The position numbers and the translations under genes were made by a program. Source: Nemophila menziesii (Eukaryota > Streptophyta > Magnoliopsida > Boraginales > Hydrophyllaceae). From it: a stretch of DNA of 64,000 nucleotides. The DNA lies in NCBI GenBank assembly GCA_029959085.1, contig JARWIR010000093.1:806001-870000 (forward strand). Direction: 5' to 3'. Each line of letters opens with the position of its first letter. Within the stretch, counting starts at the first letter, position 1. Shown in pieces: positions 31,550 to 40,924 of this stretch. The notes under the pieces were generated by a model. The model was given only the letters and a program-made list of their open reading frames with translations, did no database searches and was not told the DNA's origin.

Positions 31550-32336
31550 ATTACAGATGAAAATACAGATGGTTCAAGAATTCCTATGTTACGGACTCAA
31601 GATTTGAGGTAAATTATCGTTTATACCCTTGTATTTTAGTAGTTACCTTTGATGCAAAACATGGTTCCTGATTACGCCAGGTGCGTATTTGTCTTCTTTT
31701 ACAGGTTTATGATGACGGAGCGAAGCAAACTTTCTAACTATATTAACTATTATCTAACATGCTAATTATATATAATATGGCTCAATTTTCTGTCCCGTGA
31801 AAACAGTTTCTTGAGAAAAATAATTGTTTTTACTTCAATGAAATAAGACATTTTTATACTACTTTATAGGCTAGCTATTACGGCTTCAGAAAGATTGCTG
31901 GTTTTGCAGCCACATAATTGGGCTTTGAGAAGAGATCATGGATAAAAAGGTATACTCTTCGAATTGTTTGCATTTTGATACTTTATGTGCTCATTCTTTG
32001 TTTTCTTTTTCTTTATAGGTGACATTAAAACTAGCTATATTGAAATTCGTGAATGCTAGTATAGTAGTTATCGAAGACCCACTTTGACATGAAAAATGGA
32101 TAAAGACCACTTTAACATTAAAAATGAATAAAGACCAAGAAGATAGCTGTTGTGCATATAGTGGGGATTTTTTTCTTTTGACTTTTTCCTTACTGAGCAA
32201 ACATATAATTTATGCTCAACAACTTATCTTATTTTTTTTCTATTTCATTGTAATAATTTTATTTTTGTAATATAAAATAGATTTTTGTATTAAACTCTAT
32301 ACTTTTGTCTAAATGTTCAACATTTTTACTGATTAT

Positions 32337-32566
32337 ACGAGAAATGCTCAGCACTTTTATTGATTAAACGAGCATGCTCAGCACTTTTATTGATTAAACG
32401 AGCATGCTCAGTATATTTACTCAATAAAAAAATTCGAATAATCAGCAAATTATTTTGATACTCAGTACTTTTTTCACGCTCAGTACTTTATGCTCAGTAC
32501 TTTTCCATGCTCAGTACTTTATGCTCAGTAATTTTCCATGCTCAGTACTTTATGCTCAGTACTTTT
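32337..32566. repeat. CTCAGTACTTTT minisatellite in MULE-2
   Basis: Degenerate tandem units: first ATGCTCAGCACTTTTATTGATT-type units of about 30 bp (32343-32412), then TGCTCAGTACTTT(TCC) units of 14-20 bp to 32566. The position matches the AGAGTACTCC array of MULE-3. Confidence 0.8.
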
Positions 32567-32822
32567 TCCGGCGGTGGTCGGTAGCCAGAGGTCGGAGCTG
32601 GAATTTATTAATAGTTAATGAAGGAGGAGAGAGAAAAATTGATAAAGGAGGAGAGAGATTAATGGTAATGGAGGAGAGAGAAAAATCTATTTTTTTTGTC
32701 TTATATACACTATAAGGGTAGTAAAGATATTTGTCAATTTTGAGGCCTCTAAGTAGAACAGAGAATCCACTTGATTCCTATATGGCACTAAGATAGTCCC
32801 AAGACCCTTGGGTAATTCACCC

Positions 32823-33104
32823 TATTTTTTTTGGATAAAATAAAATAAAAATACAGGAGATAAATGAAATATGTAATTTTGTGAGGATAACGAAATAACA
32901 ATATTAGGGACCAAATAAAGTAGGTTGGGCTAGAAAGAAGAGAACCAAGCCCAACACACATATATGAAAGTGAATATTTTTGGCGCTATAGCTCAGATCC
33001 ATTCCCGCCTTTTTCTTCTCCCCTTTTTAATCATTTTACCCTACAACTCTCATTAGCTCGAGAAACAGAAAAGAGAGACCATTTGTGTTTGAGAGAGAAG
33101 CAAA
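32823..33104 (+). promoter_or_regulatory. Putative promoter/5' UTR with two E2F-like sites
   Basis: Just upstream of the ORF at 33105. TTTTTGGCGC (about 32980-32989) matches the E2F consensus TTTSSCGC, and ATTCCCGCC (33001-33009) matches its reverse form, about 20 bp apart. A pyrimidine-rich leader follows. In plants such pairs occur in S-phase gene promoters; that this gene is cell-cycle regulated is inference. Confidence 0.45.
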
Positions 33105-33776
33105 ATGTCCAACGAGGAGGTGGTAGGTTCCACATGGCGGAGGAACCGTGTAGATAGTACAACGGCGCGTTCAGAAGTCCTTAATCATCTGAAAGCCCGA
33201 GGTGAATTCCAGGTGAAGATGGAAAAATCTCAAATAGGTTATAAGAACACGGAAAAATCTGAAATGCGTTATAAGAACACGATCTCGAATTTGCTTACAT
33301 CATCATCAGCTTTGTATAAAAAACGGGAGGCAAAAAATTCATTTAGTGATAGTATATTAGATGATATTATTGCTGAATTTTGTCCTGATGAGACCGATAG
33401 AGAGAAAAAGCGGAGAGGAAATTCTGCAATCTCATTGAATAATTCAGAGGTATTTTCAGTATTGTAATCGACATTTTTTGGCTGACTTTATTATTTTGTT
33501 GGTGAATAATAACATTTGGACTTTTAGTAGCTTGATATATCCTTGTTTTGGGTCGGACTATTATTAAATTTCAATGTAATTTCTTGGGCCAGCTTTGTAA
33601 GTCTTTTTTCTTTTTATAAATAGAGTTGGTTTGTTAGTACAGATAAAGCTATCTTGTGTGAAGATACTAATGATGGATCAATGGTCTGTTATGCACTTGA
33701 TCATGAGATAACAAGGTTTGGAATATTTGGTGATGGGGTTATGCTTTATGAGGAAAGTTTAGTTTCTCTCCATTAG
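33105..33776 (+). CDS. Unrecognised small two-exon gene (165 aa)
   Basis: Exon 1, 33105-33449 (115 codons), starts MSNEEVVGSTWRRNRVDST and ends NNSE at a GAG/GTATTT donor. Exon 2, 33624-33776, after a TAAATAG acceptor, is in phase and open for 50 codons (SWFVSTDKAILCEDT, then YALDHEITRFGIFGDG, ending SLVSLH-stop). Exon 1 has a short internal repeat, EKSQIGYKNT / EKSEMRYKNT, and a mixed-charge region DETDREKKRRG. No membrane segment or signal peptide. I do not recognise the family. If intron 1 is not spliced, the ORF stops at 33470 after 120 aa. Two E2F-like sites lie about 100-125 bp upstream. It may be complete, or the 5' part of a longer gene truncated by transposon insertions on the right. 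Confidence 0.5.
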
Positions 33777-34389
33777 TTTAAGAAAGTACAACTATTAATT
33801 TCGTACTTATGATTACTCTCTAATTAGTAGTATGATTGGAGAAGCTCTGTGCAGTGTTCATGGCTGAATTATTTTGGATAGAAATGATGCTAATTCAGTA
33901 GTTTAATTTGCAAGATTATCTGTCTATCTCTTCTTATTTATGTTATCAGATTCTTCATGTTTTAAAAAGACTTACAATCTAATGAATGACATGTTTTGTA
34001 GTGTTAGATTAGGGATCATAAGCAAATACACCTTATTATAACAGATATATTTGCTTCTTGTAAGCTGAGTCAAAACCTGTTTTATAATATCAAATTCGGG
34101 TACTTTTAAGACTAATACGGTGATTTGCAATATAGCCTTAAATTGTGTTCTTACTGTATATATTAGTTCTTTTTATTTCTTTTTATCAGAGATGAGAATT
34201 AGGTTGTGTGTAAAACCCAGAAATGCTTAGTGGAAAATGATAAGAAAAAAAAGAGGAGAAGAAAGAAGAAAAAGAAAATTAATCAGATTTGTTTAATCAA
34301 ATTAATCGTACTTGTTTTCCTTTGTGTAGTTTTTTTCAAACTTGGTATATCTACTGTATTATCTTTCTAAAACACTAATCTCCATTTGA
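33777..34389. other. Spacer, 3' of the small gene
   Basis: AT-rich, no recognisable coding sequence. May include the 3' UTR of the gene at 33105. Ends at the left TSD of the SINE. Confidence 0.4.
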
Positions 34390-34408
34390 CTTAAAATAGA
34401 CATAATTT

Positions 34409-34528
34409 TTTTTTTGAATACATATGAGAGCCACTTTGGACTCGGGAATCATTTTGACTCCGATAAGATTTGATCCCAGGACCTCTCGGTCTCTGCGGAG
34501 TAGCCTAACCACTAGGCCAACTATCAAT
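34409..34528 (-). mobile_element. tRNA-derived SINE
   Basis: About 120-bp insertion flanked by a 19-bp perfect TSD, CTTAAAATAGACATAATTT (34390-34408 and 34529-34547). Read on minus it has an RNA polymerase III A box, TGGCCTAGTGG (34519-34509), a B-box-like GGATCAAATC (34476-34467), and ends in a short A tail. Such a long intact TSD means a recent insertion. Confidence 0.9.
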
Positions 34529-34629
34529 CTTAAAATAGACATAATTTCGTTAAAAGTAAGTTATACATGAATCCCTGTTCACTAAAAAGGAAATAATAAC
34601 AAGCAATTAAAATTCACAGCACTAGATTT

Positions 34630-35625
34630 TTAATCATCCTCCGGATCAAAATCCTAAAATCTTCACATCTGCATCTTCTCCATACTGGATACACTGATCC
34701 ACCTGTGACAAAATATACCTTAGTACTGCAAAAAAAAAAAAAGTCTCAAAAACAAATACACATATCATTATTTAATTTAAAAATGACTAAGTAATCAAGT
34801 ATATACGAACTGTCAAAAAAAAAAAAGTATATACAAAAAAAATCCTGCTTTTCTCCCGCAAATCCAAGGGCAAAAAGCTCACCATGCTATATTGTTCCAC
34901 CTAATAAGCAAACCAAAGTTTTCTTTTTAAATAAAACATTTAAAATCAGACAACTTACCCATTCTATTAGAGCTTTATTAAGCTTCGCAAATCCGTGGAG
35001 CCATGCGCTGTACCAACTCTCCTCGTAGCATCTGTGGCTCTGGATCTAAGTAACTAAGGTCATAAACGTAAATTAGTATCAGAGTGTACAAATTTTTAGA
35101 GAAAAATATAATATATACTCACTTCTCAATCTCCTTTGTGTTGGTTACAAGGTCCATTTTCGAGAGAATATTAAACATGAGATAGTTCAAGACTTCAAGT
35201 TGAACCATAGCAGAAAGCGAAGACATACACCCACTTATAAACTTGGTTACATCTGTAATAAACTGAAAAGACAAATATACCCTTTACTTTTATGACATTC
35301 ATAATACTGAGAGACGAAATACACCTGACAACACAGACATTGAAATCTTTATGTTTTAAATGCTCCACAAAGTTCTTAAGCACCGGAGCATGAGCAAAAA
35401 GCTCGATTTGCCCTGTTAAGTTGTTTATAATCACCAATTATAAATATTCACAAAGTTTGTAAATTAAATACCTGGACAGTCAAAAACTAAGTAATTATCT
35501 AACTCATCTGTTAACCAACTGTCTAAATTTTCTTCAAGATGCTCCATACAGTAAATTAATCCACCATTTGGACCTAATCCAATTTCTTCCATAACATCAT
35601 CTAAAGGATAGTTCAGGTTCTGTTT
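34630..35625 (-). pseudogene. GPN3-type GPN-loop GTPase, partial genomic copy
   Basis: GPN-loop GTPases assist RNA polymerase II assembly/nuclear import (established for the family). Six exon remnants with introns kept: 35625-35472 ([20 protein letters not shown], then LVFDCPG), 35412-35325 (GQIELFAHAPVLKNFVEHLK, then NVCVV), 35262-35123 (FITDVTKFISGCMSSLSAM, then NILSKMDLV), 35053-34959 (YLDPEP, RMAPR, then FAKLNKALIEW after a one-base shift), 34900 to about 34845 (VEQYSMVSFLPLDLREK) and 34702-34630 (VDQCIQYGEDADVK, then DFDPEDD in a shifted frame). Broken: the 5' exon with the GxxGxGKS P-loop is missing, six codons (YLLDSQ in relatives) are deleted, and there are two frameshifts. Introns show it moved as DNA. 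It abuts the 160-bp module at 35664. Confidence 0.88.
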
Positions 35626-35663
35626 GTAATTTGTGGTGTTCAAAAAAGTTCAATAAAAGCTAG

Positions 35664-35824
35664 TGCATAGAGATGGTGAGTGTTTTTGAGTTTCGATTTT
35701 GCACCTTTGATGTTAGAGTGGGACCCGAAACCAAGATGCTAATGAAGTCCTGTTTTTTCCTGGTTACAGGGTGAAGTTACGACTGAATCCACACCATTTT
35801 TAATCAGATTGAAGAAAGTATTGG
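35664..35824 (+). repeat. 160-bp intron-like module, copy 2
   Basis: Second copy of 8056-8217. The same potential donor (ATG/GTGAGTG) and acceptor (TTACAG/GG) are kept. It adjoins the truncated 5' end of the GPN3 fragment, as copy 1 adjoins the truncated EXO84C fragment; in both cases the gene fragment lies on the opposite strand. Confidence 0.8.
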
Positions 35825-37249
35825 TTAAAACCCAGTAAGAACTCCTTAGTATTAACTAAACATTGTTATGGTAGTCGTGTTTTGTTACCGCATTGTTATG
35901 TTTGGCTAAATCAAAGTAGAGTTGGTTCAATGAAACCCTGGGATTAATTTCCTTCCATTCTGAGGCCAGTGAAGCAAATGAAGCAGAGCTGAGGCCTGTG
36001 ATGAAAAATAAATTCTGACTCAGAATTTTTGAGGTCTATCCTCTATTTGCTTATGTTTTGATTTACTGATGAATTGTGCATATCCATTAAACAAAAAAAG
36101 TTAATTTTTTTTTCTGTTATAGTAAAGATGAACTTGATGCAAAATCTGATCGAGAAAATCAGGCCTATTGTGGGAATCAAGAGCTGTGATTATTGTGTAC
36201 TTTGGAAGTTAAGTGATGATCAAATGTGATGCTTTATTTAAAATCAATTACTCTAGACAGCGTTAAATCTTACACATTTTTGCTCTAATTAAAATGTTAA
36301 CTCACACTTTTTTTGAATGGATAGGGTGTTGTTGTGCTGGAACTGAGAAAGATGGAGAAGAGCTTCATTTCTCTGTTTCTTCTTCTCTTCCTTCCAGAGA
36401 TGGGATTCTTCAACATTAAAGAACCAAGCCTTGTGACTTATTAGCTCAGTTGCCTTTCTATTACAGTGGAACCATGTAGACCAAGCCTTAAGTTTTAAGT
36501 TTAACTATGTGGAATTTGGTAATTGCCTTTATAGGCCATGGCTATGTATTAACTTAGGTTAGATCTGTTATGGTGATTAACTTATTTTCTATTGCTATAT
36601 TTAAATTTTACTTTTTAGTTACCAACTGTTTATACTAAATATATATTTTTAACTTAAACAAACCCGGTCAACCCGATGTGTAATGTGAAGCAACCCGATG
36701 TTTTGAACCCGGGAGGGTTCAATATAAAAAGACAGGGTTCTGTTTTTCAAATCCCAACTCGGGATGTTACAACCTCGGGTTAGCAAAAACATAAACCCAG
36801 TGCCAACCCGGGGTATGCTCTACCCTATTTTTTAGGTCAGGCAAGGCTTATAGTGTCAACACTTAAAGGATTTACAAAATAACGATCAGAGAACAACAAT
36901 GTTGCAACTACTGGACAGGATAAAGACTAAGAACAAAGAAATAGGTGGGTCCCACAATGTTTTTATAAAAGAATTAAAAACAGAAAAGTATGGGAAGAGA
37001 CCTATAAAGAAGTTTAGAAATAGGAAAGATATTCTTATTATCCAGAGTAATGAAGAAGAAGAAGAAAATGAAAAAGAAGAAGAAGTTTAAAGTAGTTGTT
37101 TCGGCATTAAGAAGAAGCTCAATTTGTTGATGTATTTTCTAAGTAGTGATATTTTCTTCTCATCAAGAACACACTATGTAGATATTACACACAAGTAAAT
37201 ACTCGATTTAATTATAAATATTATTAAAACACAATAGTGAAGCAAAAAA
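35825..37249. other. Spacer without recognised genes
   Basis: No gene recognised. 36655-36835 is rich in AACCCG/CGGGTT words, as in hAT-type non-autonomous elements, but no TIR or TSD was found. A 63-codon ORF (36899-37090; charged, ending in a Glu-rich run) has no family resemblance and could be LINE debris. Confidence 0.4.
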
Positions 37250-37806
37250 TGTAAATTATGTTATCTCCATTATTATTCTCTCAAATGACAGGGGATGACC
37301 TACAAAAATATGTGCATCTCTTAATTATGTTATGGAATATTTGGAATACAAAAAATGGAGTACCACAAACACAATATTATTGATGTGAATGGTGGAAAGT
37401 CATGACATAAACCTTTGGCACAAACTGGAATGAACTGCCTAATGTTACAGGGAGTACTTTGGAAGATGATAACAATAATATTCAGGTTAGAAAGGGAATG
37501 GCATGATAACATTGTCCTTATATCTAGTGACACAATATTTACGAATATGTGAGAACCAACGGGTAGGGCTGCAAACGAACCGATACTTTCACCAAGGGCT
37601 CGAGTTTGAGTTCGCTAAAAGTTTGTTTGAGTTCGGCTCGTTAGTTAAACAAACCAAGCTCAAACTTTAAATTCGGGCTCGTTTACTAAACGAGACAAAC
37701 TCAAACATGTATAAGCTCGATTCGTTAAGCTCGTGAACAGTTTGATAAGAGCTCGTTAATAGGTTTGGTAGATATATTCAATTAAAAATTATCAATTTTA
37801 TATGTA

Positions 37807-37847
<41 letters not shown>

Positions 37848-38470
37848 TAACTCAAAACTCCGTAAAAATTTTGTATATCTAATTAATCATAACTAAAATA
37901 TTCTATATTTAGTAAGTATATTTTTTTTTTCAAGTCAAATTATATAATATGTTTTATATTAGTTTTACTTAAGTTCATTTTAAATCACATAAAATACCAA
38001 AAATATATATATCATAGAAAAATAAACGAGACTTAAATGAGTCTAAAACGAACAAATCCAAGCCGAACTCAAGCTTGGAAAAAATAAGTTCGCTAAGGGT
38101 TTGTTTGAGTTCGGCTCATTAGTTAACGAACCAAGCTCAAGAAAGCTAAAGCTCGGTTCGGCTCGGTTCAAACTCAAACCAAGCTCAAGCTCAAGCTCGC
38201 TAAAATATTAGCAAACAAACTCAAGAAAGATAAAGCTCGGTTCGGCTCGGTTCGTTTGCAGTCCTACCAACGGGTATTGTGATTGTGAAATATGACAAAA
38301 GAACTAGGGACAAGACGATACGTTGTCATTTTTTTCCGACCTTCTGCTACAGATGAGAAGCACATGCGATTTTGGAGCAATGAAACTATGCATGAATTTA
38401 CCAGAGACGAATAGAACGATTTTATATGATAACCTTAAAATAATTCAAGGTATAAAGCTACGGTCAACAA
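37250..38470 (+). mobile_element. LINE relic (LINE-D type RNase H), split by a hAT element
   Basis: Decayed RNase H region. Left of the hAT: LIMLWNIWNTK (37316-37350), cognate to INLWNIWKAK of LINE D. Across the hAT junction: a stop then EPTGIVIVKYDKRT, cognate to KWEPTGIAVIGYQK. Further right, 38418-38460 reads YDNLKIIQGIK, cognate to SDNLEVIQGIK. Removing the hAT element and one TSD restores alignment. Inactive. Confidence 0.72.
37564..38266. mobile_element. hAT-type non-autonomous element (703 bp)
   Basis: Perfect 8-bp TSD CCAACGGG (37556-37563 and 38267-38274). TIRs TAGGGCTGCAAACGAACCGA (left) and, reversed from the right, TAGGACTGCAAACGAACCGA. Subterminal GAGCTCGGTTCGG-type repeats are on both sides. 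The centre has a (TG)n(TA)n microsatellite (37803-37847). No transposase. 8-bp TSD and TIR form are typical of hAT. Confidence 0.93.
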
Positions 38471-39038
38471 CAAATCGGTATGTGTAGTTAGTGAAGAAGA
38501 AAATATGGGAGTTGACGGTATAATTTGATCTTTTTACGTTTCAACGGATAACAGATCGTATTGCGAGGAATGCTATGCGAACGATTGGTTCGAGAGTGAT
38601 GCAAGATGAAATGGATATGATGGTTCGAAATTAGGAATTGACCGATCCAAATGCTTTTATAATATGTTTATTCTGTAAAAATTATAATAATAAAGGAGAA
38701 TGAAAAGAAATAAATGAACGTGATATCTCTAATTCACCAATATTATAGTGACCGTAAACACGCAATAATCAAAAGTAAAAAGCTACAACTAAACATAACA
38801 CTCCATGAAGCATCTTACTATGAATTTACTATTAAAAGTTATTTGAATGCATGCGTAACCTTAATTTGGAATATAGTCTAACTATACCCACATACACACA
38901 GACCAATGCATGAGTCATGACGAAATAATAATATTTTATCATTTAGCAAGAAACGTCTGAAAACGGATAACTCGAACGTACGTGACTTCCACAAGCTTAC
39001 AAATCAGTGGTGTGTCTTGTTAGATTCACAATAAGATA
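38471..39038. other. Spacer
   Basis: Begins with a further decayed stretch that may belong to the LINE relic. No genes or structured repeats recognised. Ends at the TSD of LINE C. Confidence 0.4.
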
Positions 39039-39051
39039 AGCTAAACAAATA

Positions 39052-40281
39052 TTTTTTTTTTAAGCAAAGGGACTAATATATTAAAATAAAGGTGAACGGA
39101 GTTAACCAACCCCGGTCACCACAAAACCAGCAGAGTCATTAAAGTCATTACAAGCAATAGTTCTTAAAACCAAAGGAATATTACAAACCCAAGAAGGGGA
39201 TAATAAAGATTTAGAAAACGCCTTAGCGAGCCAGTCAGCAACCTTATTTGCTGTTCTTCGAATACCACAAATACGAAGGTTGATGTGGTCTTTAGCCAAG
39301 TTTTTAATATCTTCAAGGATAGCCCTGTCCTTCCAAGGACAGTTCGCGCTTGAGGAATACAAGGCCTTCAAAACAGCTTCTGCATCAGTCTCTAAACTGT
39401 TGCAAAGAGGAGCATGATCTAACGCAAACTGAACGCCACTTCGGATTGCTTTAGCCTCAGCTTCAAAAATGGAAGAGGCAGATATGTTCATAGCAAAGCC
39501 ATTAATAATTTCGCCCTTCGAGTCACGGATCACTGCAGCTGCCGTGGCTTTTCCATCTTTAAATGAAGCATCAACATTCATCTTATAAGCCTGCTGAGGG
39601 GGAGGAGACCAAATGGGGATAGTAGAGAGCCAGTCATTTCTTACGTTATCAGGGGTAGAATAGGGATCAGCAATAACAGATTCATCAACAAAGAAAATTT
39701 GCCTGCGAAAAATATTTATAAGTTCATAGCAAGAATCAAAGTTAATAGGGGAAGCATTAAACACAAAGCTATTCCTAGTCAACCAAATAACCCAGAAACA
39801 AAGGATAACAGTTAAGAGCAAGTTCATTTTCTCCTTCGAATTACACCCTGTATCTACAATATTTCCAATCCAAGAATTAATACCAAAGTCATAAAAGTGG
39901 GGAATGTGGCAGTGAATAGGGGAGAGTAACCAGAACCTCCTGGTCCATTCACATTTAAGGAAAAGGTGCTCTAAAGATTCTTCTTCTTTTAGGCAAATGT
40001 GGCACAGATCAGTGGTGGAACATTTTCTATTGAATCTATTCTGTTCTGTAGAAAGAGCGTTCATAATAATTCGCCAAAAGAAGAATTTAAATTTGGGAGG
40101 AGCATTAGAATTCCAACACAGTTTAAGTAAGTCAGAATTAGTCTGTGATGAGGGACCAGGATGGGATGGGGGGATGATCAAACCTTCTACAGCTAAGTGA
40201 TATCCTGATTTATAAGAGAAGGTACCATCTTTGGTATAAGGCCAGATGGGATTAATAAGTTGGTTAGTCCAAGGGATATTC
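39052..40281 (-). mobile_element. LINE C, 5'-truncated recent insertion
   Basis: 1230-bp L1 3' end with a perfect 13-bp TSD, AGCTAAACAAATA (39039-39051 and 40282-40294), and a T10 run (39052-39061) as poly(A) tail. The reading frame is open over the whole coding part, so insertion was recent. It is the textbook product of target-primed reverse transcription with premature stop. Confidence 0.95.
39102..40280 (-). CDS. LINE C ORF2 C-terminal part: zf-RVT and RNase H
   Basis: Open frame from the truncated 5' end (IPWTNQLINPIWPYTKDG) to the stop at 39102. zf-RVT region: NAPPKFKFFFWRIIMNAL, then CHICLKEEESLEHLFLKC. RNase H has all four acidic positions: MNVDASF, FEAEAKAI, LETDAEAV, NKVADWLAKA. 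It ends VTGVG. There is no start, endonuclease or RT, so the fragment cannot mobilise itself; any expression would depend on a nearby promoter. The first internal Met is at 40181. Confidence 0.85.
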   Translation of the reverse strand, partial: NIPWTNQLINPIWPYTKDGTFSYKSGYHLAVEGLIIPPSHPGPSSQTNSDLLKLCWNSNAPPKFKFFFWRIIMNALSTEQNRFNRKCSTTDLCHICLKEEESLEHLFLKCEWTRRFWLLSPIHCHIPHFYDFGINSWIGNIVDTGCNSKEKMNLLLTVILCFWVIWLTRNSFVFNASPINFDSCYELINIFRRQIFFVDESVIADPYSTPDNVRNDWLSTIPIWSPPPQQAYKMNVDASFKDGKATAAAVIRDSKGEIINGFAMNISASSIFEAEAKAIRSGVQFALDHAPLCNSLETDAEAVLKALYSSSANCPWKDRAILEDIKNLAKDHINLRICGIRRTANKVADWLAKAFSKSLLSPSWVCNIPLVLRTIACNDFNDSAGFVVTGVG

Positions 40282-40396
40282 AGCTAAACAAATAGACTAC
40301 TTTACTATTACAGTATTACCTCTTTTTCCTTTCTATTAAGCCAAAATAAAAATCATTCAACATAAGAAAACACAATCACACATACAATTCAGAAAA

Positions 40397-40663
40397 ATGG
40401 CGACAGATATGGCGGTGTCGGTAAAGATAGTTGTTGCAACCGTTATTTATGCTACTCCACTTGATGCCATGTATGGTCCTTATTTATGTAACATGCATTT
40501 ACACGGGTATATATATAGCCGAAACTTTAACAGTTTAATTTATAGTTTGATGGTTTTGGATCCAATATTATGAAGTTATGATCAATTACAGGAACAGGAA
40601 GAGAAAAACCACCAGACTACTTAGCTACAGTAGATGTTGATCCAGATTCACAGGCTATCAATG
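40397..40663 (+). pseudogene. Selenium-binding protein (SBP56 family) 5' remnant
   Basis: Two exon remnants. The first, from ATG 40397, reads MATDMAVSVK, then YATPLDAM and LIYVTCIYT, ending ACGG/GTATAT (40506). The second, from 40592, reads GTGREKPPDYLATVDVDPDS. Family members have YATPLDAMSGP, then LIYVT and YTGTGREKPDYLATVDVDP, so identity is clear. A few codons after the GP are lost, shifting the frame; one extra Pro codon is present; homology ends after about 75 residues of a ~490-aa protein. The intron is retained, so it is a DNA-level fragment. Not functional. Confidence 0.82.
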
Positions 40664-40924
40664 CCTTATATAGGTCACTCAGGACTTTCTCGCCGATTTC
40701 TTGTTTTGCCGTCACTTCTGTATTCAACTTTCTGGAATTATAAACAGTTAATATTTATGTATAAGTTTAATTACACTGATTGAAATATGTACTTACTTTA
40801 TAGTATACTAATTGGAGCCTAAACAGATGAACAATTTAGGCATTTAAGATCATGAGTAATTAAGGACTAATGGAGCAGCCTAGGCTGATTAATGACCATC
40901 TAAGGACTGTTGATTTTTAAAAGT

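Larger units (their letters stand above)
30474..32822. mobile_element. Mutator-like non-autonomous element 2 (MULE-2), carrying intron-bearing sequence
   Basis: Same family as MULE-3 (52845-54349). The left parts align from TTCTTACTAAAG (30561) through a TACCCTCTTTT block and a TCTCTCC-rich stretch. The right parts align through an AGTACT-rich minisatellite, a GGTCGG-rich segment, a TTTTGTCTTATA block and the end GGGTAATTCACCC (MULE-3 ends ATATAATTCACCC). Between them is sequence with exon/intron features: an exon ending GGAATCAG/GTCTCTCC (31020), an intron, and an exon reading TDENTDGSRIPMLRTQDL ending AG/GTAAAT (31611). This suggests a captured gene fragment (Pack-MULE behaviour), not identified. 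A 450-bp MITE is nested at 31100-31549. No clear 9-bp TSD was found, so the left border is approximate. Confidence 0.55.

Noticed and set aside
34409..34528. A functional tRNA gene
   Set aside because: A and B boxes are present but there is no cloverleaf; A tail and long TSD identify a SINE.
36899..37090. 63-codon charged ORF ending in a Glu-rich run
   Set aside because: No recognisable family, low complexity, near LINE debris; not enough to call a gene.
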